Of a stretch of 64,000 bases of DNA, positions 43,973 to 55,941 are shown one piece after another; positions within the stretch are counted from its first letter, which is position 1, and the number at the start of each line of letters is the position of its first letter. Source of the stretch: Rhyacophila brunnea (taxonomy: Eukaryota; Arthropoda; Insecta; Trichoptera; Rhyacophilidae); the NCBI GenBank assembly GCA_022495005.1, contig JAGYXB010000061.1:434001-498000 (forward strand), in the 5' to 3' direction. The position numbers and the translations under genes were made by a program. The notes beneath the pieces were generated by a model, which had not been told where the DNA came from, did no database searches, and saw nothing but the letters and a program-made list of their open reading frames with translations.

Positions 43973-44834
43973 GTACTAACACACGGCTCACGAATAAGAA
44001 GTGTCCTACGTGGAACTGCATACGTACAACGTATATGTAACAATATTTTTTATCAATTTCGCCATCTTCTCCCTACCTAATTACGATGGAATCAACTAAT
44101 AGTTATGTGATAAGCGTGTTAAGTTTCGTAAATATTGATAACTGGGTTTTGTGACATCATGTAAATGAAAATATTATTCAAATTATCATTTACCTAATCG
44201 GTTCGATCGCTGATGAAAACAAACCAATTTTGTCAGATGACCTAAATTAATTAATATTGAATACAAAATTGGAACTTTATCCGTCTGTTCCAAAAAAATG
44301 GTCCGCGTGTCATAGGTTTTCCATTTCTGTCCTAGATAATGTTACCTGTAGAGGCATTATAATCGACGTAAAACAGATCTTTGTAGCAGGTCCTCATCTG
44401 GTTTATTATGTCTCACAATAAATACATTTATTTGGTTGAAGTAAAACGTTGTAAATTAATAATATCTCAAAAACAAGGAAATATAGTTTTGAGATCTGTA
44501 ATAAAGTATAATATAATACAAAGTTCTGCTTACCGCATTGCTTCGATCTATAAAGTATGAAATTACTCTGGCATATAAATATTTATTCCTTTATAATCGA
44601 GGGTAAATACAGGCTGCCGCGTAAAAGTAAAATGCGACCAGATCAAATGAAGAAATTTTACATTTCCTGGGTTAAAATTACTACTGTTGTAGCATTAACC
44701 TCGGATCATTTTATCTGGTACTCCATCAGCGAAACAATTGAAGATAACACTGCAAAGACAGTGTATGTCAATGTTCTCTATCCGGTAACGGTAAATACAA
44801 AAAAATCAAAACTATTGTAAATATCATCACAAAT
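43973..44834. other. No gene recognised
   Basis: A motif-family piece at 43998-44041 (GAAGTGTCCTACGTGGAACT, CATACGTACAAC), then AT-rich DNA. The 87-codon frame at 44557-44820 is not recognisable and has no supporting signal. Confidence 0.35.
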
Positions 44835-45300
44835 CATCAGCCGGGGTCAATCCACTGCTGGATGAAGGCCTCCCCAAGCTTCTTCCAACTCTCTCGGTCC
44901 TGTGTCATTCGCTGCCACGTATTTCCGCCGAACTTCACAAGTTCGTCAACCCAGCGGCTTTTAAGGCGACTCTGTGGCCGTTTCGTGCCCCTTGGGTACC
45001 ACTGGATGACGGCATTTGTCCAGCAGCCGTCCTTTCGGCGATCAATGTGCCCCACCCATCTCTATTTCAGCTGTTTGGCAACGTCTATTACATCGCGTAC
45101 TCTAGTCTGCTTCCTAACCCATTCGTTTCTCTTACGGTCCTTTCGCGTGATGCCCAACATTCACCTCTCCATGCCTCGCTGTGCGACTCTTAGCCTTTGG
45201 ACATCTCTCGTGTTGAGGGTCCACGTCTCGCAGCCGTACGTGAGCACGGGTAGCACACATTGGTTGAACACCCTACGCTTAAGACATAATTTTAAATATA
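44835..45300 (-). pseudogene. RTE-like LINE C-terminal fragment
   Basis: Minus-strand translation gives QCVLPVLTYGCETWTLNTRD (post-RT arm), MLGITRKDRKRNEWVRKQTR, then VGHIDRRKDGCWTNAVIQWY, PRGTKRPQSRLKSRWVDELV and WKKLGEAFIQQWIDPG at the end. This is the C-terminal arm of RTE-type elements. The last 72 codons are open; one frame change or stop lies upstream near 45150. It is 5'-truncated with no poly(A) tail. The plus-strand open frame across it is a shadow. Confidence 0.8.
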
Positions 45301-45333
45301 ATTTACATAATATGTCCAAAATAAATGGTGATG

Positions 45334-45517
45334 CAGCTCTTGAAATGGAAAATTTTACGAACCGGAGCGCTCTTATAAAAATAATTTGATTTTTTCGTTA
45401 TATATCTTATCTAGCTTAGACGGTCAAATTAATTTGTTCACGGGACGGAACGATAATTTTGGGGATTTTCTGAACCGGAATGGCGCTCCGGTGCGCTCCG
45501 GTCAATTTCGAGGCCTG
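45334..45517. mobile_element. Small MITE with GAAATGGA/CGCTCCGG ends, copy 1
   Basis: The left end CAGCTCTTGAAATGGA and right end TCAATTTCGAGGCCTG are imperfect inverted repeats, and ACCGGAGCGC lies near both. It is related in its ends to 45694-45882. The duplication is not clear. Confidence 0.5.
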
Positions 45518-45693
45518 GTTATGATAAAATATTGTATACGATTCTAAAAAGTCTACATATGGTTTCCTTTATAATTAACGGTATTGTGACGATTTTATTT
45601 ACATAATTTGATAATTCCTTGCCTGCACCACAACTACCTATTTGCATTGTCCATTGTCAGAAATTAAATTTAACTTTATTGTAACACTAGATT

Positions 45694-45882
45694 TAGGGCT
45701 CGAAATGGAATTAGTTCATGAAATGCCCTAAATTATCGCTCCGTCTCGTGGAAAAATAATTTAACCACCTGAGCTTGACCACATTTATTTTTATAAAATA
45801 TATTTAAAATTGATAACAATGTTAATATTTTCGTAAAATTGTTTAACGCTCCGGTTCATGAAATTTTCCATTTCGAGCGTAG
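45694..45882. mobile_element. Small hAT-type MITE, 189 bp, with perfect 8-bp duplication
   Basis: ACTAGATT flanks it at 45686-45693 and 45883-45890. The inverted ends contain GCTCGAAATGGAA and TTCCATTTCGAGC, followed inwards by TTCATGAA on each side and by CGCTCCG words. It is non-coding. Confidence 0.8.
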
Positions 45883-46029
45883 ACTAGATTTGATTAACAA
45901 TAAAATTATTGTATCATCCCTACTTTTATGTACATAGGTATTCAGCTGATTAAAATTGCAAAATTATTCGCCTAAACTTAGTATTTTTAAGTGTCATGTA
46001 ATTATAATGGTAATAATATTAAATTCTGA

Positions 46030-46545
46030 TGACCAAATCTCGTTTGTTCAATGCGTGCGTTCTAAATATGTTCCTGTATGGCAGTGAGACTTGGCATCTT
46101 TAACAGGTTCTAAAGGTCTCGAGTTTTGAGCTCTGAAAATCGATGTCTCCACCGAATATTAGGGGAACATTGGCACGACCGCTTTATAAACACTCGAGCT
46201 CGTGCGCGGACTCGTCAGCACTCGGTGAATAAATTAGTCATGAAGAGACGTTTCAATTGTGTTTCTAAACTCACACAAAGAGTGTGATACTCCATACCAC
46301 TGTGACATAGTTTCAAGGATTCCATTGTCTTGGCCTGCAAGAGTGCTACACGCTGCATGCCTCAGGTATGGCAGGAAGTGCGATACGTAGCGATGGTCCG
46401 AAGGCTACAGTATGGACATGATACTAAACCTAAATTCCTCAAGGATTTCGAGTTAGAAACATACTGCATAACCAGTGATGGTCGAGGAAACAAAATAGAG
46501 TAGGCGTGGTACCAACGCGAGGAGATAAGGCGATACAACAGATAC
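46030..46545 (+). pseudogene. LINE remnant (same family as 30240-30864)
   Basis: RLFNACVLNMFLYGSETWHL is the conserved post-RT motif (FNxCVLxxxLYGSETW). The following DNA parallels the 30500-30860 remnant (TTGAGCTCTGAAAATCGATG, AACACTCGAGC, ATTCC-type 3' leader) with many stops. Both ends are unclear. Confidence 0.65.
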
Positions 46546-47910
46546 CATCATCAGCCCGGTATTCTTCCTATGTACGGGAAGAAACTTTACCTGCGCATAT
46601 CAATTGTTTTATATATTTATATTTTTATTTTCTAGAAAAATATATTTTTGTAATTAAATTAATAATATATGGATACTGTAAATAAATAAAATCATCTCAG
46701 TTATGTAATATTTCAATTATAAAAATAATCATAAATTACACGTGATAAGATGAAAACCATGAGTTTTTATTATTGCAAGTTTTGTATTTAAATATATTTA
46801 TTTTTATAATTAGGTACGTATATTTTAGAAATTTAGGTATTGATTAAATTAAATACTATAATATATTAGTATTTCGCCACTAGATAGATGTCTCTAGAAC
46901 TCTCACTCGATATAAGCTTTCCGTCATTATTCGCACTATATAAAATTTAATAATATATAAGTAAAATGGAAAATGGATTTAACCGTTTATTGTAAATTGG
47001 ATATGAATTGTTTTGAGGTATACATTACATACTTACCCATGCTTACACATAAATAAGCATCAATGTACAACATACATAATGACAAAAAGCATAAACCTCA
47101 CAATAGGTACTTACAACCGAAAGCCCGGAGGCAGGACAACTGCACTTTATTCAATAGAAATCTATGTACCAAACTCTAATCCGATTGGATATAGTATACA
47201 TAAGTGTTACTCTGATCCAAATCGCTAGTTAAATAATCACGATCTGATGCTTACTTTTAAAGATCAGTGTGTGATGGAATTCGAGCGAAAGTGGAGTCAG
47301 TCTCAATTGCATATTTATTTAAATCTTGCATTAGGAATTCAACCGAGCGGAATGATTTTCTTATTGTGTAACCTGTAACTGTAATAGATCTTCTGAATAT
47401 AAGAACTGACCTGTCAATTATTTAAATTCTGAGTGGACTATAGTAATTTGTTATATTATATAATAATACATTTAATAATATATACAGACAGAACGAACTA
47501 AGATGTCTTATTTATAGGCCCCGTTGTTACATTGTCTTAGATGTTGTTATCTAATATAATGTATGGTTATAAAAGAATGAGAACTGTTACATAATTATCG
47601 AAATTAAGATTATTGTAAAACTTAAATTACACCGGCAAATTTCCGCGTGTTCTCGGGAATTTTCGACATAACTGTCACCGATCGTTGATTGAGCTAAAAA
47701 TGGGAAATATTCAATTTTTGCGTCGACTTTAACGGCCCACATGCTCAGCGTAGGTCAAAATGGAGCTTTTTTGGTATTTTCAGAACATAACCCTGGACAT
47801 TCCTTAAACTTTGCAGATAATCTATTTATATAATTTTGAAGCCCAGTGGCTAAGCTACAACATACGACCGTAGCCATAAATTGACAAACGATAAATGAAG
47901 TAGGGAGTAA
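46546..47910. other. No gene recognised
   Basis: AT-rich. Short open frames such as 47013-47228 have no supporting signal. Confidence 0.35.
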
Positions 47911-48120
47911 GATCATGTTAACACGCGTGTTTGAACATGTACCTAACCGATTTTTTTTTATAACGGTACATGTTCAAACACGCGCGTTAACTCATTCGAC
48001 GCCTATGACACGGCTGCTGTGTCCCCGTTAAGTGGCCGATCGATCCAATTAGCATGTTATTTAAATACGGTAATTAAAAAGTAATTAAAAGGTCCGCAGC
48101 GATTGTGTTAACATGATCTA
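47911..48120. repeat. Strong hairpin with outer inverted repeats
   Basis: Arms 47917-47943 and 47965-47991 are inverted copies with 26 of 27 positions matching (GTTAACACGCGTGTTTGAAC onward), with a 21-nt loop. GATCATGTTAACAC at 47911 is also inverted as GTGTTAACATGATC near 48106-48120, enclosing a 210-bp unit. It is either a small fold-back transposon or a structured RNA source. Confidence 0.65.
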
Positions 48121-48379
48121 GGACCCACGAAGCTATAGGCCGACGCTTAAGCCGCGCGGCCATGTCAGCTGTTGCGGGGTATAAACCCATCTTCGGGACG
48201 GATGACTATAACTTACTGTCTATAAATTAATATAAGCTGTCAACTTAAATGACTCAATTAAATTAGAAATAATAAAAATAGCTTCGTGTCAAAACCATTA
48301 TGATGGATTTCTACCACGTAAACGCCAGTTCAATTAATATTAATTAGTAAATTATATTATTATAGTAAATTATTTGTGT

Positions 48380-48946
48380 AGTAAAAATTGAGGGTTGAGA
48401 GCCTAACGGAAACAACTATCCTGATACACTCTAGTGTTGGGGCATAGGGCAAGCACAAGTTCGGGCCACTTTTCTCGGTCCATCGCCACATCTCGCACCT
48501 CCCGCCATGTAAGCAGCAGCCTGCAGCGCACAGATTATTTTTGTAGCATCGCTGCAGGGTGGCCACGACGACGGAATCCTTGAGGTTGTGCCACAAGGGT
48601 ACAGAGTGTTGCACTCTCTGGCGGCATCCGAAACACATATCTCAACCACGTGTCTCTTCGTGATAACTACAATCACCGAGGACTGCCATGTCCGTTTATG
48701 AGCTCGAGTGTTTGTAATGCGGTCATACCAATGTATCCCCAAGATTCGGGGGAGACATCGATTCTCAAAGCTCAAAATTCGAGACCTTTGAAGCTTGATA
48801 ATAATATGTCATGTTTCACAAGCCACAGCTATACAGAAACACAGGTAGCAAACAAGGCACAAGTGACATTATTTTGGTCCTCACATAATACAGTCTTGAC
48901 CTCATGCGACTCCAAGTTAGCTGAATGGTGACGCCGCCACATCCAT
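48380..48946 (-). pseudogene. LINE remnant, distal part (split by a hAT MITE)
   Basis: Minus-strand pieces read FENRCLPRILGIHWYDRITN (FELRCLRRILGIxWYDRITN-type post-RT motif), then TLYPCGTTSRIPSSW in frame and a 3' leader ending GCCCTATGCCCCAAC. Same family as 30240 and 46030. It continues beyond the MITE at 49401-49580. Confidence 0.7.
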
Positions 48947-48954
48947 ACGTATTC

Positions 48955-49400
48955 CAGTGGCGAAGGGCGGAGGTAGGCTGTTCAGATCTTCCATAAATAG
49001 TGCATATTAAACTTTGTCAGTCATACCCATACGTATTAGTTTTCATTGAAATAATACTACAATTTACAGATAGTGTTGGATAGTTTTTAAATTTCAATTA
49101 AACCCTGCGAAAACCAAGCCATAATACATAATAGTCAAAAAATACTCGTCCATCTAAAAAATATCGTAAATTATTCAATTAAATCATAATATATAACTTT
49201 GGATATTTTGTAGATAGCATAATATTTGTTATCTATTGTATGGTTTAGATTAGACAGAGCTTAATGAACTTAACAAAAATGAAGAACCAACAATATGTGT
49301 AATATGTATTATTAATCCAACGAAAACAAATAAGTATGAATGAAAAAGTGTGCACTATTTATGGTGGATATTAACAGCCTACCTCCACCCTTCGCTACTG
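48955..49400. mobile_element. hAT-type MITE, CAGTGGCGAAGGG family, copy 2
   Basis: Starts CAGTGGCGAAGGGCGGAGGT and ends ACCTCCACCCTTCGCTACTG, with 8-bp duplication ACGTATTC at 48947-48954 and 49401-49408 (perfect). The inner body is related to 40196-40770 (GTTTTCATTGAA, AACCCTGCGAAAACCAAGCC). It is inserted in a LINE remnant. Confidence 0.9.
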
Positions 49401-49580
49401 ACGTATTCCAAGTTCACTAGAAAGACTGCCATTGTCGGCAACTGTAGTATCTAAGTATTTGAACCTGGTCATCAACATACGAGCAGACCGGAAACCCTCA
49501 GTGTCGGCGTCAATACATGCAGCACTGCACACGGATTTGGTCTGCGCCGCATTCAGATGAAAACCTACACGGTTCGAGTT
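49401..49580 (-). pseudogene. LINE remnant, proximal part
   Basis: On the minus strand this reads GTTTTCATCTGAATGCGGCG then a stretch with CAGACCAAATC, translating to HLNAAQTKSVCSAACIDADT and MTRFKYLDTTVAD, the same RT segment as 30307-30430. It joins 48946 once the MITE is removed. Confidence 0.7.
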
Positions 49581-49911
49581 CGCGATTCTGATTTTTATCT
49601 TAATTCATGAATATTTTTATCATTAAAATGTAGATTGATAAGTTTTTAGAAGATGACAAAACGTTAATTTTAAAAATATATTTTATAACAAACAAAAATG
49701 TATATAGCTTACATTATAATATTTTGATCATTGATCAATATCACATACTACTTGGCTATTGTTGTATAATATTAAATGTTATTTTTTCCGGTAATAATAA
49801 TAAATATGACACCATTTTTACTAAAAATAAGTATAATTTTCCGTGAATGCGAATTATAAAATATCTATTTCAACCAGTTTTGATTTCAAATCAACTCTAA
49901 TCGTGCACACT

Positions 49912-50421
49912 CAGGCGTGCACACAAATGGGGGGGGGGTTTCCTCCCCCCCAATTGAACTAATACAAATTATTTAGATAAATGGCATTTTATTGTTCTTC
50001 TTCTTCATTTTGCCACTTGAAGACCAGTGTCACTCATAAATTGGTGCAACTATATGGGGCATTTAATATTTACTTTAATATTCCTATGTGGCATGGCTTA
50101 AAAAACAAGACAGCGCTGATGACACAAATGGACACTAACAGTCCTAATACGCATGGCTTGCGCATTCGATAGCAACTGGATGCAATAACGCGCAGATGAA
50201 TACCCTTAGTTATACCTGCAAGTCAGATGTTTATCGCTAGACTCAAAGTTTGGAGTGTCTGAGTAGTAAGATCTATAAGTAGGAGGCGGGGTAAATGTGG
50301 AAGTCAGTGGCAACTGCGAGATTTTTTAAGCCCCGCCTCCTTTCGCCGCCTTAAAAATAAAAAAAATAAAATATTTTTTTAAAATGGACCTTACCCAAAC
50401 CATTTTCTGTGTGCACGCCTG
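49912..50421. mobile_element. hAT-type MITE, CAGGCGTGCACAC family
   Basis: Perfect 13-bp inverted tips CAGGCGTGCACAC/GTGTGCACGCCTG are flanked by TGCACACT (49904-49911) and TGTACACT (50422-50429), an 8-bp duplication with one change. Subterminal poly(G)/poly(C) runs lie on the left and GAGGCGGGG/CCCCGCCTCC is inverted near the right. A 63-codon frame inside is not recognisable. Confidence 0.85.
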
Positions 50422-50429
50422 TGTACACT

Positions 50430-53004
50430 TGGTAGATATACGTAAATATAATAAATAAAATTTTCGTCTTGTAATTTATTTTAATTTTATTCGTTTTGTA
50501 TTCATAATGTTTTTTTTGTTTCACAGTATGCTTTCTAACTGAAATCCTTTGATGTTTATAATAATACGGTGTATGTTATTAAAAATATATACAAACAATG
50601 TCATTTTAAATGGTATTTAAAAAGATTTTTTTATTACCTGATTTTAATAATAAAAGACATTCTTAATTGATTTTCATTAATATAGCGACACATTACCATA
50701 ACCTGAATAGGTAGGCATTCAATTAAAAGCTAAGATTGTCGACTTAGCGCTTATCATTTGACGTGTCGGAATATATTAATATGACTGTCGCAAAAACTTC
50801 CTGATTTTAATAATCTGTTTGTTTAAGCGAGCCACTTCACAGTCAATTAAATGAAAATATCCCACAAGTCGTTTAAGTCATCAATCGAAAGTTTTCCAGT
50901 TACGTAAAAAATCGTTTGTCGAGGAGTTGGAAGACTCCCAGGCCATTTATATGCAGTTGCTGCAGTTCACACATGATTCCGTTACCTGAGTAAATTTATA
51001 GGCGTGGTAACGGAATAATTCATACAAGGTGAGTGTTCTAAGAGAGAAAGTTTTTCGGTACCCAGAACTAAAGTTCAATAAAAAATAACACATATTATTG
51101 TACAGTCCATTATCATTTTTCATAATCTAATCAAACCGATAAGGTATGTCACAAAACATTGTGTAAAAAGCAAATATATAATAATATATACCTGCAACTC
51201 CTGCCTATCAATGACATTAATATGGACGAATCATCTGGGAAAGAAAATGACACTCACTTTATTGTCGGGTCTGCCGAATGGCATAATCTGTTCTAACGCC
51301 ATTACAATAAAGGTGATATTGCTATAAATTCCTGATGCTTTTTGTTGGGTCTGCTGAATGGTTCGGTTCGAACGGGTTCGCTCAAATGAACATTGACATT
51401 AGAAACACTGCTCTAACGCCATTACAATAAAGGTCATATTGCTATAAATTCCCGATGCGTGATATCGCATAATGGACATTGTGTGACGTCTACCTATACA
51501 TGCGAATGCGCGAATTTACTTGCTAGCTTTGATTGATAGGCGATTTTGATACATATGACGCAACCGATTCATCAGAATATTTAAAGAGGTGCCTCGAAAC
51601 AGTTAAAACCAGTATTAAATAATAAATTGAGTATAACATATTAGGTAAGTACTCAAAAACATAACCAAATTCCTTCAACTAACATCAAAGGGGCCTATAA
51701 TACATTCACACAAACAATTACATACTTGTATATAAAAATATAAACGTAGTCTTCAATAGTAATTGGATAAGGAATAGATACCTATCTACATTGCTATTTC
51801 TAAAAACTAGTCTGTGCCTGGGGTATCCAAGTCTCTAAACTCTTCACTGGTTGATTCAATAATTTTGATAGTAAGTTATATATATCTAAAGTAGAATACA
51901 GCAACAGTAATTGCAGATTTATCCACTGGTCAAAAAGTCCGGAAGGGAAGTTCCAAGTGTTGAAATTCGCTGCATCTACATTTTATGTAGAACCATATTC
52001 TCGTTATATCTAGCTATTGTATCAGTGTCCATGTCAAGCCCTCCGCATGAGCCAATTTTAGTGAGTAATGTTTTACCATTCATGCATAGCCAACACGCCA
52101 GTGTTGCCATAATCTAATTTATAAAGACATCGCTTGTAAAATTATAACATTGGAATACATATTCGATATCTGGCAACACTACGACACGCACACAGTAACA
52201 CATATTTTCGAATAACCCTGGAAAGGGTCGCGGAAGAAGCGTGAAGGGGGCGAGGCAAGCGCGTGAAAAAGTTCGTCATGTTTTGAGGGACAAACACTTG
52301 CAATAGCTCTATCTATATTTTTCTATAATCTAAGGTCCATGTCGATAAAAAGGAGTAAAAATAATTGGTAAAACTTAGGATTATGTACTTCACTGTTCAA
52401 TTCCAAAAATCTTCGTATAAAAAAAATCTCATGTTTAAAATAACTGTCTTGAAATAATACACAATAATTGATACTTTTCTCTACGGCACCTATTGTCATT
52501 TTTGTTTTCACAATCAACACAATATGTGACTCATGAGCCGCAATCTACACAAACCCATTGATATATTGCATTTTATTTTAATTAATTGTTTTAATTAAAT
52601 GATCTCTCAATAGCTCACTTACAATATAAATAGCTATGAATGCAGTTTTCACAAACAGTGCCAATATGTAATAATGCAAACATGATAGGAATTTTAAAAA
52701 TACTGTTTAACTTCCGCATTTATTTCATTTGTGTGATAAACTGTTTTCTCCGCCAAGGAATAAGATTTGAATACCGAATAAACCATGCAATTAGTTTCCC
52801 CACATTCAAATACTATGTAGCATAAAGAATATCATGGACATATTATAACATTGTAATAGGTATTTACCGACGTGCATTGATGGTTGTTTGTAATGCGTGA
52901 AGAGAATACCTCAAATGAAACTGTCATGTTATCAGGCAATTATTATTTCATAATGTCTGATTAGTAAATTGTATGATTTTAATTTGTATGTTTGGATCCA
53001 GGTG
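50430..53004. other. No gene; one imperfect tandem duplication at 51262-51458
   Basis: TTGTCGGGTCTGCCGAATGG ... TCTAACGCCATTACAATAAA ... TATTGCTATAAATTC is duplicated, the second unit holding about 35 extra bases. Otherwise AT-rich without a credible ORF. Confidence 0.4.
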
Positions 53005-53160
53005 GGTGATATTTGAAAACTTTCAAAGTGTGTCTTGGAGGGAAAATATTAGGGTTGGAAACCCAGAGAATGAGATTAAGATCAGAATTGAGACAGCAAG
53101 AACTAAGTTTGAAAACATGAAACATCTCTTCTGCAATGGAGATAATTAGTATGGGTACTA
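53005..53160 (+). pseudogene. Possible LINE fragment
   Basis: NPENEIKIRIETARTKFENM then KHLFCNGDN resembles the segment EIKRRIEIARxxFxxMKxxLC that follows the RT core in some LINEs. Only about 30 residues match, and then a stop follows. Confidence 0.45.
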
Positions 53161-53748
53161 GATGGAAACCTATAAGATGTAATTGTATACCCTAACTGGT
53201 ATTCGGAATAAGCCAAGAAAACATACAGTTATTAGGTATGATGACTGTAAATCTCGTCCTTTTTTCATTCAATGAGATGTCTGATTACATTGCATTACAA
53301 TGCAGGGAAACGTTATAGGCAAAATAAGCAGATTTTCTTGTGTACATAAACTCTATAAGTCGCTCACTGAAACGACTGGTTCAGAATAGGGAATCATATC
53401 GCAAATTGGATAGAAAATGGAACTAAAAGAAGAAGATTATAAAAAACTGGTTTAGTCCTGACGTGGGTATATCGTCAATTAGGAAGTATTCAAGAATTAT
53501 TGAGTGCATAGTATTTTATAATGTCTTAATGCATTAAAAATCGTCGTCGCCACTAGCTACATTGGAATCAAAAATTTGTAGTGCCTCTGCTAATCAAAAA
53601 ATATAGTAAGTATGATATAATATATAGGAATTTTCCTCTTAGTTATTTTACTACATAACTATCTTTATTATAAAGTACCCCAGAAAAGAGTTATAGTCGC
53701 AAAACTAACAGCGAAATGCCTGGACTAAACTTTGACATAAGAGAAGAC
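53161..53748. other. No gene recognised
   Basis: Nothing supported; possibly more decayed LINE sequence. Confidence 0.3.
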
Positions 53749-53756
53749 ATTGTGAC

Positions 53757-54543
53757 TAGGGATTCCAATCCCGGGATACCGAATCCCGAGATCCCGGGAT
53801 ATCGAGCTATTTTCGATACCTATGAATCCCGGGATTGGTAAACATAATCCCGAAACTTTCGGGATTGATTTTTTTTATTAATTTTTATGGAAAATAAAAT
53901 AAAAACGAAAATATAACAGAAAAAAAACTTTTAATAACAAATAACTACATTAGAAATAAACTGAGTTTGAATAAAGTTTGATTTATACCCATGTGTAAGT
54001 TGCCGATTCATTTTATTTTTTCATATAAATTAATAAAAATGAGAAAGATTGAAAAAAAACAATGTTTTGCACTTTTAACAAAGTAATTCCACCATGATCT
54101 CATACGTTTTATGGTAGTTTCATATTTGGCTGACTAATTAGATAGGTATATGAAGCGGAAAGGCCATAAATACACCATGATTATTTGCTTAAGTATTTAA
54201 AATCTCGCTAATCCATTCATTAAGTATTTACTGTCTGAAACAGTAATCTCATATTAAATTCACATTATTATTTATATTGCAATATTATTTACTCCATTAA
54301 ACTTCTGTATTTCCAAGATTGAACGTAGATATACAATATTAACAATAAATGTCTTAATTAGTATAAATTATACTAGATTTATTTTTGACCGATTTTATCA
54401 ATGTTATTTGTAAATATAATTTTTTTTTATATTAACAATGGAAAAATATGCCAATCCCGAGACCAGTCCCGGGATCCCGGGATTGTCAAATTGTAATCCC
54501 GAAATCCCGGGATCAGAATTTCGGCTCGGGATTGGATTCCCTA
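53757..54543. mobile_element. hAT-type element with ATCCCGGGAT subterminal palindromes
   Basis: Perfect 8-bp duplication ATTGTGAC at 53749-53756 and 54544-54551. The ends TAGGGATTCCAATCCCG and CGGGATTGGATTCCCTA are inverted with one difference. The left 130 bp and right 100 bp are packed with CCCGGGAT/ATCCCGGG and AATCCCGA words. The 550-bp middle is AT-rich and non-coding. Confidence 0.88.
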
Positions 54544-54551
54544 ATTGTGAC

Positions 54552-55244
54552 CGATTTTAATTACTGGTATCTTCAAAATGTTATTCTTATTTAGGTCAGT
54601 TATAGTCAGTCATTTTTTTCAAATTCAAAATGGAATACATTCTAAAGCTTATAAATAATTGGCTAATGAATGTCCAATGTATCTCTTGAATGTATGATTA
54701 CAATAATTACATTTAACACCGCGGAAGTGATAGATTAAGATAAAAGTTTAAGTCCAATGGCATAGTGCTCAGTGACCATGTAAAGTAACTGTAGTTACAC
54801 GTGATGTGGTTGTAAATATTACATTATATGTATACATACAACAAGATACTGAAACCAATTAATCACTACACACTCTGTGGTTACACAAGATTTTTTTTTA
54901 AATAAGAAAGCAAATACATAATATATTTCGAGTAAGTACTTATACTATCATACCATATTATTATTTTACAGCTAATTAAATTAAAAGTACTGTCAATTTA
55001 ATAAATCTACTATACATAATAATATAAAAAGATAAGCTGAAATCTATGTTTTTCAGTTAAGTATTTTTCTTTCGCGCTCAATTTAAAATTCGGTACACAT
55101 TATATTACAATTTGAGGGCGGTATGGTGCTCGGAATATCTTCTTCATAACCTTCACTAATAGATTCCCCATGGACAGTTTCTGGATAAAAATATTTAAAA
55201 AAAACCTGTTGCTAGTTTTATCTTCCTGGTAACTTTATATTCCC
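54552..55244. other. No gene recognised
   Basis: AT-rich; nothing supported. Confidence 0.35.
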
Positions 55245-55252
55245 CATTATAC

Positions 55253-55933
55253 CAGTGGCGAAGAGAAGAATAAAAAAATGAATTGCATATTAACGTACTT
55301 ATTTAAATAATAATTTGATTATTTTATATTCTACAAAAATATTTTAATTTTCCAATAACATCTATCGTATAAGTAGAAATGTAGTATAAACATAAACATA
55401 ACCGTCTGTTGAATGTTTAAAAATATGCCACCGCGCCATCTTTTTTCAACTATTGTATCTATCGAATTATTGTGCGATGATGTCATTTTTTGTATGGACT
55501 TTACCTCACAAACCTCAGCCCCATCTACCATAATGTATGCAATACGGTAGGCTTGAAAGGTGAAGTCTAAAACCTTTGCGCATAATATTGTCTATGACTG
55601 CAGCGTTGTCCAAAATAATCAATAATAAGATAATTTAAAAAAAATCTATGACACTCAATCACATAAATATAAGTAGGAATCTACTTAAATTGTTTTTAAA
55701 AATAAAAATTAATTGTACCTAATGTTTTTAGATGTGTATAAATATTTAGGAAAATACCTACGTAATTTAAACTCATCGCTCAATTTTATATTGTCAGTGA
55801 GCAGCGAGTCGTCGATTTAGTGTGTCATTGTCATTAGTGTGTACCTATTCATCAGTCGTAATATCGTACTATCTTCTTATTTTCCGTTGATTTTTACAGC
55901 CTACCTCTTTTCAAAAGTCACCCTTCGCCGCAG
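55253..55933. mobile_element. hAT-type MITE, CAGTGGCGAAGGG family, diverged copy 3
   Basis: Starts CAGTGGCGAAGAGAAG and ends CACCCTTCGCCGCAG, with CATTATAC (55245-55252) and CCTTATAC (55934-55941) as an 8-bp duplication with one change. ACAGCCTACCTC near the right end matches the inner tip of the family. The body is otherwise unlike copies 1 and 2 and is non-coding. Confidence 0.7.
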
Positions 55934-55941
55934 CCTTATAC

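Noticed and set aside
44862..45389. Plus-strand open frame of 175 codons
   Set aside because: Antisense to the RTE-like LINE fragment, whose minus-strand reading has clear family motifs.
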